DNA of 32,411 bases from Pseudolachnospira sp964507035 (GCA_964507035.1 CAZDOQ010000010.1:1-32411); one strand, 5' to 3'; numbered from the stretch's first letter, positions 15,443 through 23,580 are shown. Numbers and translations are program-made. The notes: a model not told the origin generated them from the letters alone.

Positions 15443-16687
15443 TTATAGCCCCTGGTTCAAGTACGCCGCCTGCGCCGGGGTCAGGGTGTCAATGGCCTTG
15501 CCCAGGAAGGTCAGCTTCCGCCGGGCCACCTCCCGGTCCACTTCCTTGGGAACCGGGATCAGCCGCTGCCGCAGTTCCTTCCCATGCGCCACCAGATACT
15601 TGGCGCTAAGGGCCTGGATGGCAAAACTCATGTCCATGATCTCCGCCGGGTGGCCGTCCCCGGCCGCCAGGTTCACCAGGCGGCCCTCCGCCAGCACATA
15701 GACCCAACGGTCTTTATCCAGCCGGTAGCCCATGATATTCTGACGCATCTCCGCCTTCTCCAGGGCAATGCGCTCCAGGGCCGCCACGTCCACCTCCACG
15801 TCAAAGTGGCCGGCGTTGCAGAGAATGGCGCCGTTTTTCATCACCGCGAAATCGTCCTCATCAATGACCCCGGAGCAGCCGGTGACCGTAATGAACAGGT
15901 CTCCCGCCCGGGCCGCCTCCCGCATCGGCATCACGTCAAAGCCGTCCATCACCGCCTCAATGGCCCGGACCGGGTCCACCTCCGTAACAATCACCCGGGC
16001 GCCCATGCCTTTGGCCCGCATGGAGACCCCTTTGCCGCACCAGCCGTAACCGGCCACCACCACCACTTTTCCGGCCACAATCAGGTTGGTGGTCCGGTTG
16101 ACGCCGTCCATCACCGACTGGCCGGTGCCGTACCGGTTGTCAAACAGATGCTTGCAGTCCGCGTCGTTGACCAGCACCATGGGAAACTGGAGTTGTCCCT
16201 CCCGGTCCATGGCCTTCAGGCGGATGATGCCGGTGGTGGTCTCCTCGCAGCCGCCGATTACATGGGAGAGTTTCTCCGGGAACCGGGTGTGCAGGGTATG
16301 GACCAGGTCGCCGCCGTCGTCAATGATGATCCGGCAGTTGTTCTCCAGCACATGGGCAATATGATTTTGATATTCCTCCTCGGTGGCGCCGTGCCAGCCG
16401 TGGACCTCCAGTCCGTCCTCCGCCAGAGCCGCCGCCACGTCGTCCTGGGTGGACAGGGGGTTGCTGCCGGTGATGTGCATTTCTGCGCCGCCTGCCGCCA
16501 GCACCTTGCACAGATAAGCGGTTTTGGCCTCCAGATGGATGGACAGGGCAACGGGGATCCCCGCAAAGGGCTGCTCCCGCCGGAATTCCTCCTCCAAGGA
16601 CCGGAGCAGGGGCATGTTCCGGCGCACCCATTCAATCTTCCTATGACCCGACGGGGCCAGCTTCACATCTCGAATCTCGCTGTTCAT
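15443..16687 (-). CDS. ahcY: Adenosylhomocysteinase-family hydrolase, archaeal-type; probably S-inosylhomocysteine hydrolase
   Basis: This 414-residue NAD-dependent enzyme cleaves the thioether of S-adenosyl- or S-inosylhomocysteine to homocysteine plus nucleoside. Family features are IDDGGD (about 128-133), TTTGIIRL, the NAD-binding GYGWCGKG and CNAGHFDVE. The base-recognition motif is SIHLEAK, that is His51-x-Glu53-x-Lys55. Bacterial and eukaryotic SAH hydrolases carry HxTxQ/E here; archaeal-type enzymes carry HxExK and prefer S-inosylhomocysteine. The protein is short and ends at LNQGL without the PDHYRY tail of canonical enzymes. The ATG at 16687 was preferred over a TTG at 16693 because its AGAGG spacing is better. 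It is divergent from a LysR gene, beyond which lies an SAH/MTA deaminase gene. The family call is very secure; the substrate preference is inferred. Confidence 0.92.
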   Translation of the reverse strand: MNSEIRDVKLAPSGHRKIEWVRRNMPLLRSLEEEFRREQPFAGIPVALSIHLEAKTAYLCKVLAAGGAEMHITGSNPLSTQDDVAAALAEDGLEVHGWHGATEEEYQNHIAHVLENNCRIIIDDGGDLVHTLHTRFPEKLSHVIGGCEETTTGIIRLKAMDREGQLQFPMVLVNDADCKHLFDNRYGTGQSVMDGVNRTTNLIVAGKVVVVAGYGWCGKGVSMRAKGMGARVIVTEVDPVRAIEAVMDGFDVMPMREAARAGDLFITVTGCSGVIDEDDFAVMKNGAILCNAGHFDVEVDVAALERIALEKAEMRQNIMGYRLDKDRWVYVLAEGRLVNLAAGDGHPAEIMDMSFAIQALSAKYLVAHGKELRQRLIPVPKEVDREVARRKLTFLGKAIDTLTPAQAAYLNQGL

Positions 16688-16895
16688 AGCCAAATACCTC
16701 TTTTCTGAAGTTGCGTCTACGAAATCTCGTGAATTTCTCCTTGCTTTTTTGCAGAAAGGTGAGTATACTAATACCGAAAGTTTTCACTTACAAATATTGA
16801 TTTTGTATGACAACTCATTCTTACATCTGCTTTTGTTCGTGGTTCTTTTATATTACTTTGGAATAAATTTACAGCAGACAGAAAGGACTGAAATT
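16688..16895. promoter_or_regulatory. Divergent promoter region between ahcY and the LysR gene
   Basis: This is a 208-bp AT-rich gap. For ahcY (minus) there is TTGTAA (16788-16793), 17 bp and TAGTAT (16765-16770), giving a leader of about 70 nt with a small GAAAT-7-ATTTC hairpin (16721-16737). For lysR (plus) there is a weaker TTGATT (16797-16802), 18 bp and TTACAT (16821-16826). The two -35 boxes are back to back, so one bound regulator could control both. LysR proteins typically bind T-N11-A dyads in such gaps; I could not single one out. No SAH riboswitch pattern was recognised. Confidence 0.5.
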
Positions 16896-17783
16896 ATGAC
16901 TCTAAAACAACTGGAATACTTCCTGGCCATCGCGGAGGCAGGCCACATCACCGCCGCCGCCAAAAACCTGAACATCTCCCAGCCCCCCTTAAGCCTCCAG
17001 TTAAAAGCCCTGGAGGACGAGTTCGGCGTTCAGCTCTTTGAGCGGGATAAGCGGAACCTGACCATCACCCACGAAGGGCTGATTCTCCAGGAGCGGGCCA
17101 AAGCCATCATCAATCTGGTCAACGAAACCGTCCGGGACCTGCAGAACCTGGGAGCCGAAGCCCGGGGCACCATCCACATTGGCACCATCCCTTCGGTCTG
17201 CAACACCCTGCTGCCGGAGAAGATCAAAATCTTCAATGAAACCCATCCCCATGTGGATTTCCAGATCTTTGAGGGCAACAGCAACCATGTGATGGACCTG
17301 CTGGAGGACGGCACCGTGGACATTGGCATCATCCGGGAGCCCTTCAACACCAGCCTGTACCACGCCATCCTCATCCGGGATGAGACCGCGGACGAGGACG
17401 AGTCGGATTACTTTGCCGCCGTGGGCATTCCCACCTTCTTTGAGGATGTGGAAGGGGATTCCATCTCCCTGGAGGCCTTAAAAGGCAAACCCCTGATCAT
17501 CCACCGCCGGTACAACGACGTGATCATGAACGCCTGCCGCCAGCGGGGTTTCTCCCCCAACATCATCTGCCAGAACACGGAGATCTCCTCCTCCGTCAGC
17601 TGGGCGGTGGCCGGGATCGGCGTGGCCATCGTCTCCTACAAGGGAGCCCTCCAGGCCATCAACGACAAGGTGAAGATCAAGAAGATCGTTCAGCCCACCA
17701 TCAGCACCAAGTCATTCCTGGTCTGGAACACGGACAAACACATTGCCAACATCATCAAGCAGTTCACCCAACTGTTTGAGTAA
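16896..17783 (+). CDS. LysR-family transcriptional regulator
   Basis: This 295-residue protein has a typical LysR winged-helix N-terminus (MTLKQLEYFLAIAEAGHITAAA, written here only in part as LKQLEYFLAIAEAGHIT, then NISQPPLSLQLKALE) and an effector domain from about residue 90 (RGTIHIGTIPSV, DIGIIREP). The start is the ATG at 16896, preceded by AAAGGA. The longer frame upstream runs through AT-rich promoter sequence and is rejected. It is divergent from ahcY and its last 20 bp overlap the convergent mtaD end. Control of ahcY, and perhaps mtaD, is the natural hypothesis, with a sulfur- or nucleoside-related effector; the sequence does not identify the ligand. Confidence 0.93.
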   Translation: MTLKQLEYFLAIAEAGHITAAAKNLNISQPPLSLQLKALEDEFGVQLFERDKRNLTITHEGLILQERAKAIINLVNETVRDLQNLGAEARGTIHIGTIPSVCNTLLPEKIKIFNETHPHVDFQIFEGNSNHVMDLLEDGTVDIGIIREPFNTSLYHAILIRDETADEDESDYFAAVGIPTFFEDVEGDSISLEALKGKPLIIHRRYNDVIMNACRQRGFSPNIICQNTEISSSVSWAVAGIGVAIVSYKGALQAINDKVKIKKIVQPTISTKSFLVWNTDKHIANIIKQFTQLFE

Positions 17784-19071
17784 TGTCTCGCCGCAGCCGT
17801 TTAGCCCGCTGGGCCGCCTCAAAATACACCCGCTCCGCGTCTATGGTCTTGTACTCCCGGTTCTCCAGCACAATCTCCCCGTCCACCAGCACCGTCTCCA
17901 CCTCGGAGCCGTTAGCGGAGTAGCAAAGGGAGGAGACCACATTGTTCCGGGGCATCATCTGGGGCTCCTGCAGGTTCAAGACAGCCAGATCCGCCTTTTT
18001 CCCCACGGCAATGCTTCCAATCTCGTCCTCCGCCCCCAGGGCCCTGGCCCCCCAAATGGTGGCCATTTTCAGGGCCTCCACGGCGCTGACCGCAGTGGCG
18101 GTGCGGGCGGTCCCCTTGTGGATCAGGGTCAAAAGCCCCATTTCCCGGAACAGGTTCAGGCCGTTGTTGGAGGCCGCCCCGTCTGTTCCCAGACACACAT
18201 TCACCCCCGCCGAAAGCATTTCCGGCACCGGGGCAAAGCCGTTGCCCAGCTTCATATTGCTGGCTGGATTTGTGACCACGCTGACCCCATTGTCCGCCAA
18301 AATCCGGATATCCGCCTCATCCGCCTGCACGCAGTGGGCCACAATGGCCGGTACCCGGAACAACCCCAGCTTCTCCGCGTAGGCAATGGGGGAAAGTCCC
18401 GTCTCCCTTTTCAGGTTCTCCACCTCTGAGACACTCTCGGACAGGTGGATGTGCAGCCTCATTCCCCGCCGCTTTGCCTCCTCCGCCGCCATCCGCAGAT
18501 ATCCGGCGCTGCAGCTGTAGGGAGCGTGGGGGGCAATGGTGAACCGGAGCCGCGGATGGTGCTGCCACCGCTCGATCTCTTCCGCCGCCTCCCTAAGCCG
18601 CCGGGCGCCGCCCTCGTCCTCCTCCGTTCCGGACAGGCCCCGTCCGATGAAGGCCCGGATGCCGGAGTCCACCGCCGCCTGGGCGGTCTGGTGGATGTGC
18701 ATCTGCATGTCGTTGAAGCAGGTGGCGCCGGTGCGGAGCATCTCCATGATCCCCAGCATGGCTCCCCAGTAGGCGTCCTCCGGAGTCATTCGGTCCTCCC
18801 GGGGCATGACCCGCTGGAACAGCCACTCTTCAAAGGGCACGTCGTCCGCCGCGTTCCGGAACAGGGTCATGTAATGGTGGGTATGGCAGTTGATCAGGCC
18901 GGGGATCACCAGCCGGTCCGCCGCATGCAGCGTCCGGTCCGGCCGGAAGTGTTCCGGCGCCTGGCCGATCCCGGCAATCCGGTCCCCCGACACGTAGAGA
19001 TCTTTCTGCTCCACGGCAAAGCCATCCTCCCGGAGTAACAGCACCCAGGAATCCTTGATCCAAAGATTCAT
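17764..19071 (-). CDS. mtaD: S-adenosylhomocysteine / 5'-methylthioadenosine deaminase family amidohydrolase
   Basis: This 435-residue metal-dependent amidohydrolase is of the MtaD type, which deaminates SAH to S-inosylhomocysteine and MTA to methylthioinosine. Zinc ligands can be read as His63 and His65 (NCHTHH), His209 (HIHLSES) and Asp297 (GTDGAASNN), with catalytic His246 (VAHC). APHAPYSCS (about 180-188) and the C-terminal beta-sandwich (VGKKADLAVLNL) also fit. The ATG at 19071 follows GGAGGAAAAG and is 11 bp after an orphan TRAP binding-protein gene, so it belongs to the araC-dctP-mtaD unit. Its 3' end overlaps the convergent lysR by 20 bp without a terminator. Related family members act on other nucleobase derivatives, so the exact substrate is not certain. 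Confidence 0.88.
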   Translation of the reverse strand: MNLWIKDSWVLLLREDGFAVEQKDLYVSGDRIAGIGQAPEHFRPDRTLHAADRLVIPGLINCHTHHYMTLFRNAADDVPFEEWLFQRVMPREDRMTPEDAYWGAMLGIMEMLRTGATCFNDMQMHIHQTAQAAVDSGIRAFIGRGLSGTEEDEGGARRLREAAEEIERWQHHPRLRFTIAPHAPYSCSAGYLRMAAEEAKRRGMRLHIHLSESVSEVENLKRETGLSPIAYAEKLGLFRVPAIVAHCVQADEADIRILADNGVSVVTNPASNMKLGNGFAPVPEMLSAGVNVCLGTDGAASNNGLNLFREMGLLTLIHKGTARTATAVSAVEALKMATIWGARALGAEDEIGSIAVGKKADLAVLNLQEPQMMPRNNVVSSLCYSANGSEVETVLVDGEIVLENREYKTIDAERVYFEAAQRAKRLRRDITQTVG

Positions 19072-19082
19072 CTTTTCCTCCT

Positions 19083-20132
19083 TTACGACGCTGTCTCCAA
19101 AGCGGCCAAAAACTGGTCCACTGTCTCCGCCCCCAGATCCTGCCGGAGCCGGTCCAGCACCACCTGGGTGCCCTGGCGGAACTCCTCCATGAATGCTTCG
19201 TCCGGGTAGATCATCTCCATGTTTCCGCTCTCCTCCAGGATCCGCTTCAGCCGCTCGTCATCGGAAGGCGTCTGCTCAATGAGCGCCGCCTTTACCTCCT
19301 CAAAATACCGTGCCAGAAGGGCTTGCTGCTCCTCTGTCAGGGCGTCATACTGCTCTTTGTTCATGACAAACATGTTGTCGATCACCGTGTGGTGGGTGAA
19401 AATCACATATTTTTGCACCTCGTAAAACCGGTTCCGTTCAATGGCGGAGAGAGGGTTTTCCTGAGCGTTGAACTCCCCCCGGTACAGGGCCATGTACAGG
19501 TCGCTGAAAGCCACGTAGGAGGGCTGAAAGCCAATGGACTCCCAGAACAGCATCTGGTACGGATTGTTCAGAGTCCGGATCTTCATGCCCTGGGCGTCCG
19601 CCAGCGAGCGAATGGGCGTGTCGCTGGTCAACTCCCGGTAAGAATTGGCAAAGCAGGCGAGAAGTTCCAGGCCCTCCCGCTCATAGTAACCCTTCAGCAC
19701 CTCAAAGTAGGGGCCGTCCATGAGCCGGTTGTAGGTTTCATAGTCCTCAAAGAGCCCCGGCACCCCCAGCAGCGCCGACTCCGGCACCACGCCGCTCTGA
19801 ACAGAACTGACGCTGTTGACAATGGAGAGGGTACCGGCCACCGCTCCGGGAATCAGTTCGTCGTCCCCGCCCAGGCGGCTGCTGTCAAACATGGTAATCT
19901 CCATGGTCCCCCCGGACCACTCCCACAGCTGCTCCGCATACTCCTCCAGCACGTCTCCGGTAATGGACCCTTCCAGGGCCGCCGAGGTGGCAATGGAGAG
20001 ATGCAGCACCTCCGGCTGTTCTGCCGTCTCCTCCGGAGCGGAGGTGGTCTCCGGCGTATCCCCGGAAGCGCAGGCAGCCAGGCAGAGACTTAAGAAAAGA
20101 GCGCCCGCTATCCCTATGGTTTTTCTTTTCAA
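19083..20132 (-). CDS. Orphan TRAP-type (DctP family) substrate-binding lipoprotein
   Basis: This 349-residue protein has a lipoprotein signal (lipobox LAAC, Cys21) and a short Thr/Glu/Pro linker, then the DctP fold. Arg186 in GMKIRTLNN and QENP (224-227) match positions that contact the ligand carboxylate in DctP proteins. Translation starts at TTG (20132), whose TTGA overlaps the stop of the upstream araC-type gene; GGGGGGAAAG is the ribosome binding site, so the two are coupled. No dctQ/dctM accompanies it, so it either shares the membrane subunits at 24826-26624 or serves as an extracellular sensor for the adjacent membrane-bound regulator. It is followed by mtaD after 11 bp. The ligand is unknown, probably carboxylate-containing. 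Confidence 0.9.
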   Translation of the reverse strand: MKRKTIGIAGALFLSLCLAACASGDTPETTSAPEETAEQPEVLHLSIATSAALEGSITGDVLEEYAEQLWEWSGGTMEITMFDSSRLGGDDELIPGAVAGTLSIVNSVSSVQSGVVPESALLGVPGLFEDYETYNRLMDGPYFEVLKGYYEREGLELLACFANSYRELTSDTPIRSLADAQGMKIRTLNNPYQMLFWESIGFQPSYVAFSDLYMALYRGEFNAQENPLSAIERNRFYEVQKYVIFTHHTVIDNMFVMNKEQYDALTEEQQALLARYFEEVKAALIEQTPSDDERLKRILEESGNMEMIYPDEAFMEEFRQGTQVVLDRLRQDLGAETVDQFLAALETAS

Positions 20133-22423
20133 GACTTTCCCCCCTGTTCTCGCTGGCTCTCCCGGTATCCGTTGGGCGTCATCCGGGTGAACTTTTTAAA
20201 AGAACGGCTGAAACTCTGGACCGAGTTGAAACCGCATTTATACCCCACCTCCGTGATGGTCCGGCCGGTGGTCCGAAGCAGTAGCTTGGCCTGCTCAATC
20301 CGGAACTCGTTGAGGTAGCCGGAGAAATTCTGGCCGGTAACCTCCGCAAACAGAGAACTGAGGTAGGAAGCGGTGATGCCGATATACTCGCTGATCTCAT
20401 TGAGGGACAGGTTGCTGTCCATATAGTGGGCGGCAATGTAGCTTTTGGCTTCCTTCACGTATTGGTACCGGTTCTTCCGGCTGCTGCCCACCAACCGGAT
20501 CGCCTCCCGGCAAAAGGCCTCCATGCCTCTGCGCATCCGGGCGATGGAGGAGTCCTCCTCCCCGGCTCCGGCCTCGCCGGAGGCAGACTCCTGCGCCCCT
20601 TCCCGGAACTTCCGCAGCCGGTCCAGCTTGTCCGCCGGACAGCCGCTCTCAATGAGCCACTCCAAAACCTCGTCCATGACCAGGGAGCAGTAGCCGGTCA
20701 GTTCGCTCTCCGTCCGGTCTTTCCAGAGGAATTCCTGGAGCATGAGATCCGCGGCGGCCTGGGCCTCCTCTTTCTTGCCGTCAAAGGCCAGCTGCAGCAC
20801 CACCTGGACCTTCTCTTTCAGATAGTGCCAGTCATGGCTGCCGTTCTCCTCTGTTCCCGGTCCCTCATAATACTGCTGGTAGTGAATGTCGCTGAGGGCC
20901 TCCTGATAGGATACGCCAATGCTGTCCAGATTGGTATAGATCTTGCCCTTTCCCAAAAGCAAGCCGAAGGGCAGAGATTTCAGCTGGGTACCCAACGTCT
21001 GCTTCAGGCGGCTCAGATACTGCTTGCACTTGACCACCGCCGTCTCGTCGGAACACCAGAGAACCACCGCCACCGTCAGCTGGTCCATGAGCACCGGGAA
21101 CACCCGGATCTCCCCGCTGTCCGCTTCCCGGACCAGCCGGATCAGGCTTTTCTGGTACAGAGTCAGTTCCACCGAATTCACAGTCCGCTCCTCCGAGGGC
21201 AAAAGCCGCAGGGCCGCCGCCTGGTACCGGCCCTCCAAAAGTTCCGAGGCGCCCACGCCGGACAGGGTTTCCCACAGGCGCTCCTCCCCCTGGCTCTGGC
21301 CAAACAAAAGGTCCCGCAGCTGCTGGCCGACCACGTCCTGGGAAATGCTCCGCATCAGGTCCTGGTACTGCTCGTTCCGGCTCAGGGAATCAGTATAGAC
21401 CAGTTCCAGGAAATCCGTCTCATTGCCCTCGGGCTTTGTCCCCTCCGGGAGAGCCAGCTTCATCAGATGGCCAATGGGCTGATACACCTTTCGGGTGATA
21501 TACAGGGAAAACAGAATGCTGACCACCACGTAGGTGAGAAGGACCGGCACAATCAGCTTGACAATGGAGCGATACCCGGCCGTCAGCGTCTCATGGTCAA
21601 TGGGAGAGTAAAACCGCCAGCCGGTCCGCTGGGAAACCACCTGATAGTAGTTTTTGTCCCCGTTGTAGCGGAGGTTGTCTTCACAGATCACTTCCGCCTC
21701 CCCCGGCTCGGCCTGGAGGCCGGAACTTCCCCCTATCTCCATGATCATGGTTCCGTCTTCGTCAAACACCGCCAGGGCCAGTTCCTCCGTCTGACTGGAC
21801 TGAACAATGTTCAGCAGGTTTTCATTGTGCAGCCGCAGGAACATAAGGCCCACAAAGACCGGCGTGTGCATCTCCGTAAACAGATACACGCTGCCGTCCA
21901 GCGCCAGGACATGCCACTCGGAATCCAGGTTGGCATCCCCCGGCGCATACCGTTCCAGATATGCCTCGATCACCGGAGCACGGTTGGAATACTCCAGCGG
22001 CAGGGAGACGCCGGTGGAAGTGTATACCAGCTGAGAAAAGGGGGTGTAGAGACAGGCCTCCTCCACCAGGTCGTTGATATCCTGGTAGGTTTTTAACGCA
22101 GAGAGGACCCCGGACTGGTGGGAAAGTTCCGTCCCCTCCGGGTCGATCATCACCTTCAGAAAGTCGGAGGTCCACAGATTCTGGACCATGCCGCTGGAGA
22201 GCAGGTCAAAGGCCAACTCCACCTCGTCGCTGGCCCGGCGCATCTGGGCCAAATTCAGCTCCACGATCTGCTCCCGCTGGCGGCCTCCGAAGACAGAACT
22301 CATCACATACCCAAAAAAGACCGCTGTCACCAGGGACAGCGCAATCAGAGTCAGGAGCGTCTGATAAAAAATACTTCGCCGGTGAAAAAGGCTCGACAGC
22401 CTTTTGGGTAAAATGCTTTTCAT
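20129..22423 (-). CDS. Membrane-anchored AraC-family regulator with extracellular sensor domain
   Basis: This 764-residue protein has a transmembrane helix at about 20-42, an extracellular region of about 240 residues (Cache-like by position), a second helix at about 286-309, a cytoplasmic middle region and a C-terminal AraC double helix-turn-helix (about 655-757: ISEYIGITASYLSSLF and GYKCGFNSVQSFSRSFKKF). This architecture is known from one-component regulators of transport and carbohydrate genes in Firmicutes. It lies between two DctP genes and is translationally coupled to the orphan one by TTGA. The likely role is to sense an outside ligand, directly or through that binding protein, and to activate neighbouring genes. 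The ATG at 22423 has no good ribosome binding site, and the promoter found would place the transcript start almost on it. Confidence 0.9.
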   Translation of the reverse strand: MKSILPKRLSSLFHRRSIFYQTLLTLIALSLVTAVFFGYVMSSVFGGRQREQIVELNLAQMRRASDEVELAFDLLSSGMVQNLWTSDFLKVMIDPEGTELSHQSGVLSALKTYQDINDLVEEACLYTPFSQLVYTSTGVSLPLEYSNRAPVIEAYLERYAPGDANLDSEWHVLALDGSVYLFTEMHTPVFVGLMFLRLHNENLLNIVQSSQTEELALAVFDEDGTMIMEIGGSSGLQAEPGEAEVICEDNLRYNGDKNYYQVVSQRTGWRFYSPIDHETLTAGYRSIVKLIVPVLLTYVVVSILFSLYITRKVYQPIGHLMKLALPEGTKPEGNETDFLELVYTDSLSRNEQYQDLMRSISQDVVGQQLRDLLFGQSQGEERLWETLSGVGASELLEGRYQAAALRLLPSEERTVNSVELTLYQKSLIRLVREADSGEIRVFPVLMDQLTVAVVLWCSDETAVVKCKQYLSRLKQTLGTQLKSLPFGLLLGKGKIYTNLDSIGVSYQEALSDIHYQQYYEGPGTEENGSHDWHYLKEKVQVVLQLAFDGKKEEAQAAADLMLQEFLWKDRTESELTGYCSLVMDEVLEWLIESGCPADKLDRLRKFREGAQESASGEAGAGEEDSSIARMRRGMEAFCREAIRLVGSSRKNRYQYVKEAKSYIAAHYMDSNLSLNEISEYIGITASYLSSLFAEVTGQNFSGYLNEFRIEQAKLLLRTTGRTITEVGYKCGFNSVQSFSRSFKKFTRMTPNGYRESQREQGGKS

Positions 22424-22429
22424 AATCTT

Positions 22430-22458
22430 ATCTTAAACCATTTTGCTCCCAGCGTCAA
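22430..22458 (-). promoter_or_regulatory. Predicted promoter of the araC-dctP-mtaD unit
   Basis: The minus strand has TTGACG (22453-22458), a 17-bp spacer and TAAGAT (22430-22435). The expected start site falls near 22423, the annotated ATG, so the transcript would be leaderless or nearly so. A two-codon ORF ATG-GTT-TAA with GGGAG in front also overlaps this region. The rest of the 91-bp gap holds only a weak CCGC/GCGG hairpin near 22480. Confidence 0.55.
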
Positions 22459-22514
22459 TTCTCAGCAGGATTTTCACCGCAAAAAGAGCGGCTGCTTTTC
22501 CTCTTATGTCTTGT

Positions 22515-23465
22515 TTATTGGCTCTCCAGCATCCCAAACTCCCGGCGCAAGGAGGCGCAGATGCCGTCGTGGACCCAGCGGGTCAGCGGATGGTCCACCA
22601 CGCAGAAGCCGTGGCCCACCCGGGGCGCCAGGATCATCTCGCAGGGAACGCCGGCCTGCGCCAGGCGGCTGGCAAACTCCATGCCTTCGTCCCGCAGCGG
22701 ATCCAGTTCCGCCACCACCAGGTAGATGGGGCAAAGACCGTCCAGATCCTCACAGAAACCGGGCATCGCATAGTAGGAGGGGTTGGCTCCGTTCATGCCG
22801 CCCATGTACATATGCTCCACCGAATCCCGCTTGTCCCCGTTCTTGCGCAGGGCGTACTTCTCATTCTGATAGGTGGAGGCGTAGGTCTTTCCGGTCACCG
22901 CCGGGCAGTTCATAACCGCCAGGGAGATCTTGGGGCCGCCGTGGTCCCGCACGTACAGGGCCAGACCGCCTACCAGGTTGCCGCCAGCGCTGGTGCCGTG
23001 AAGGGCAATCCGCTCCGGATCCGCGCCCAGCTCATCTGCATGGTCATGGACCCAGCACAAAGCGGTGTAGCAGTCCATCAGCGGCGCCGGGAAATGCACT
23101 TCCTTGTTGGTCAACCGGTAGTCCACGCCCACCACAATGCAGGGAGTATGCTCCGCCAGATAGATACAGCGGTAGTTGTCAATATCCAGATTGCCGGCCA
23201 CCCAGCCGCCGCCGTGGATCTCCAGCAGCACCGGAGCCTTCTCCGGCAGCCCCGCCGGTTTGTAGACCCGGATCCGCATTTCTGTTCCCGGATCCGTGCC
23301 CGGAATCATCCGATCCTCCATGGTCATGCCTTCGGGCAGCGTATACTCCTTAATATAGCGCTGCTGCTCGGCGTTGGCCTTCTCCTTCTCCTCCTTGGTC
23401 CCGTGGGCCAAAATGTCGTACAGGTTCAAGTGATACTCATATCCCGGATACGCTTTTCTGTCCAT
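22515..23465 (-). CDS. Alpha/beta hydrolase, hormone-sensitive-lipase-like esterase family
   Basis: This 316-residue cytoplasmic hydrolase (no signal peptide) has the oxyanion-hole motif HGGGW (about 84-88), the nucleophile motif GTSAGGN, the acid Asp in VAELDPLRDEG and the catalytic His in RVGHGFCV. These define the HSL-type carboxylesterase group, which hydrolyses short-chain esters. The ATG at 23465 has GGAGG ten bases upstream; an out-of-frame ATG lies between them. It begins only about 32 bp after the dctP terminator hairpin, leaving no room for a separate promoter. It may process a substrate imported by the TRAP system, but nothing in the sequence names that substrate. Confidence 0.9.
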   Translation of the reverse strand: MDRKAYPGYEYHLNLYDILAHGTKEEKEKANAEQQRYIKEYTLPEGMTMEDRMIPGTDPGTEMRIRVYKPAGLPEKAPVLLEIHGGGWVAGNLDIDNYRCIYLAEHTPCIVVGVDYRLTNKEVHFPAPLMDCYTALCWVHDHADELGADPERIALHGTSAGGNLVGGLALYVRDHGGPKISLAVMNCPAVTGKTYASTYQNEKYALRKNGDKRDSVEHMYMGGMNGANPSYYAMPGFCEDLDGLCPIYLVVAELDPLRDEGMEFASRLAQAGVPCEMILAPRVGHGFCVVDHPLTRWVHDGICASLRREFGMLESQ

Positions 23466-23497
23466 GTTGCATGTTCCTCCTTTTCCTCTAGCCAGAT

Positions 23498-23532
23498 AAA
23501 AAAGGAAGCCCTGCGCTTTGGCAAGGCTTCCT
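23498..23532 (-). terminator. Rho-independent terminator after the TRAP operon
   Basis: On the minus strand an 8-bp stem AGGAAGCC/GGCTTCCT (23525-23532 with 23503-23510) with a 14-nt loop is followed by six T. It lies between dctP and the hydrolase gene on the same strand. It may be partial and allow readthrough into the hydrolase gene. Confidence 0.8.
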
Positions 23533-23580
23533 GCGTACTCTCAAGCCTTACGGCTGATGGTAAACAAAAGAGACGTCGGG

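Noticed and set aside
15377..15448. Short plus-strand stretch between ahcY and MATE that reads like protein (WQEYRKLNRQTPDAED)
   Set aside because: It is about 24 codons with no start codon or ribosome binding site, and overlaps the ahcY stop. It could be a decayed gene fragment, but coincidence is as likely.
16688..16760. Possible SAH riboswitch in the ahcY leader
   Set aside because: The ~70-nt leader shows only a 5-bp hairpin and none of the conserved elements I know for SAH riboswitches.
20426..22096. Long plus-strand open frame (556 codons) opposite the AraC-type gene
   Set aside because: It is a shadow frame with low-complexity His/Gln/Leu composition and no start signals.
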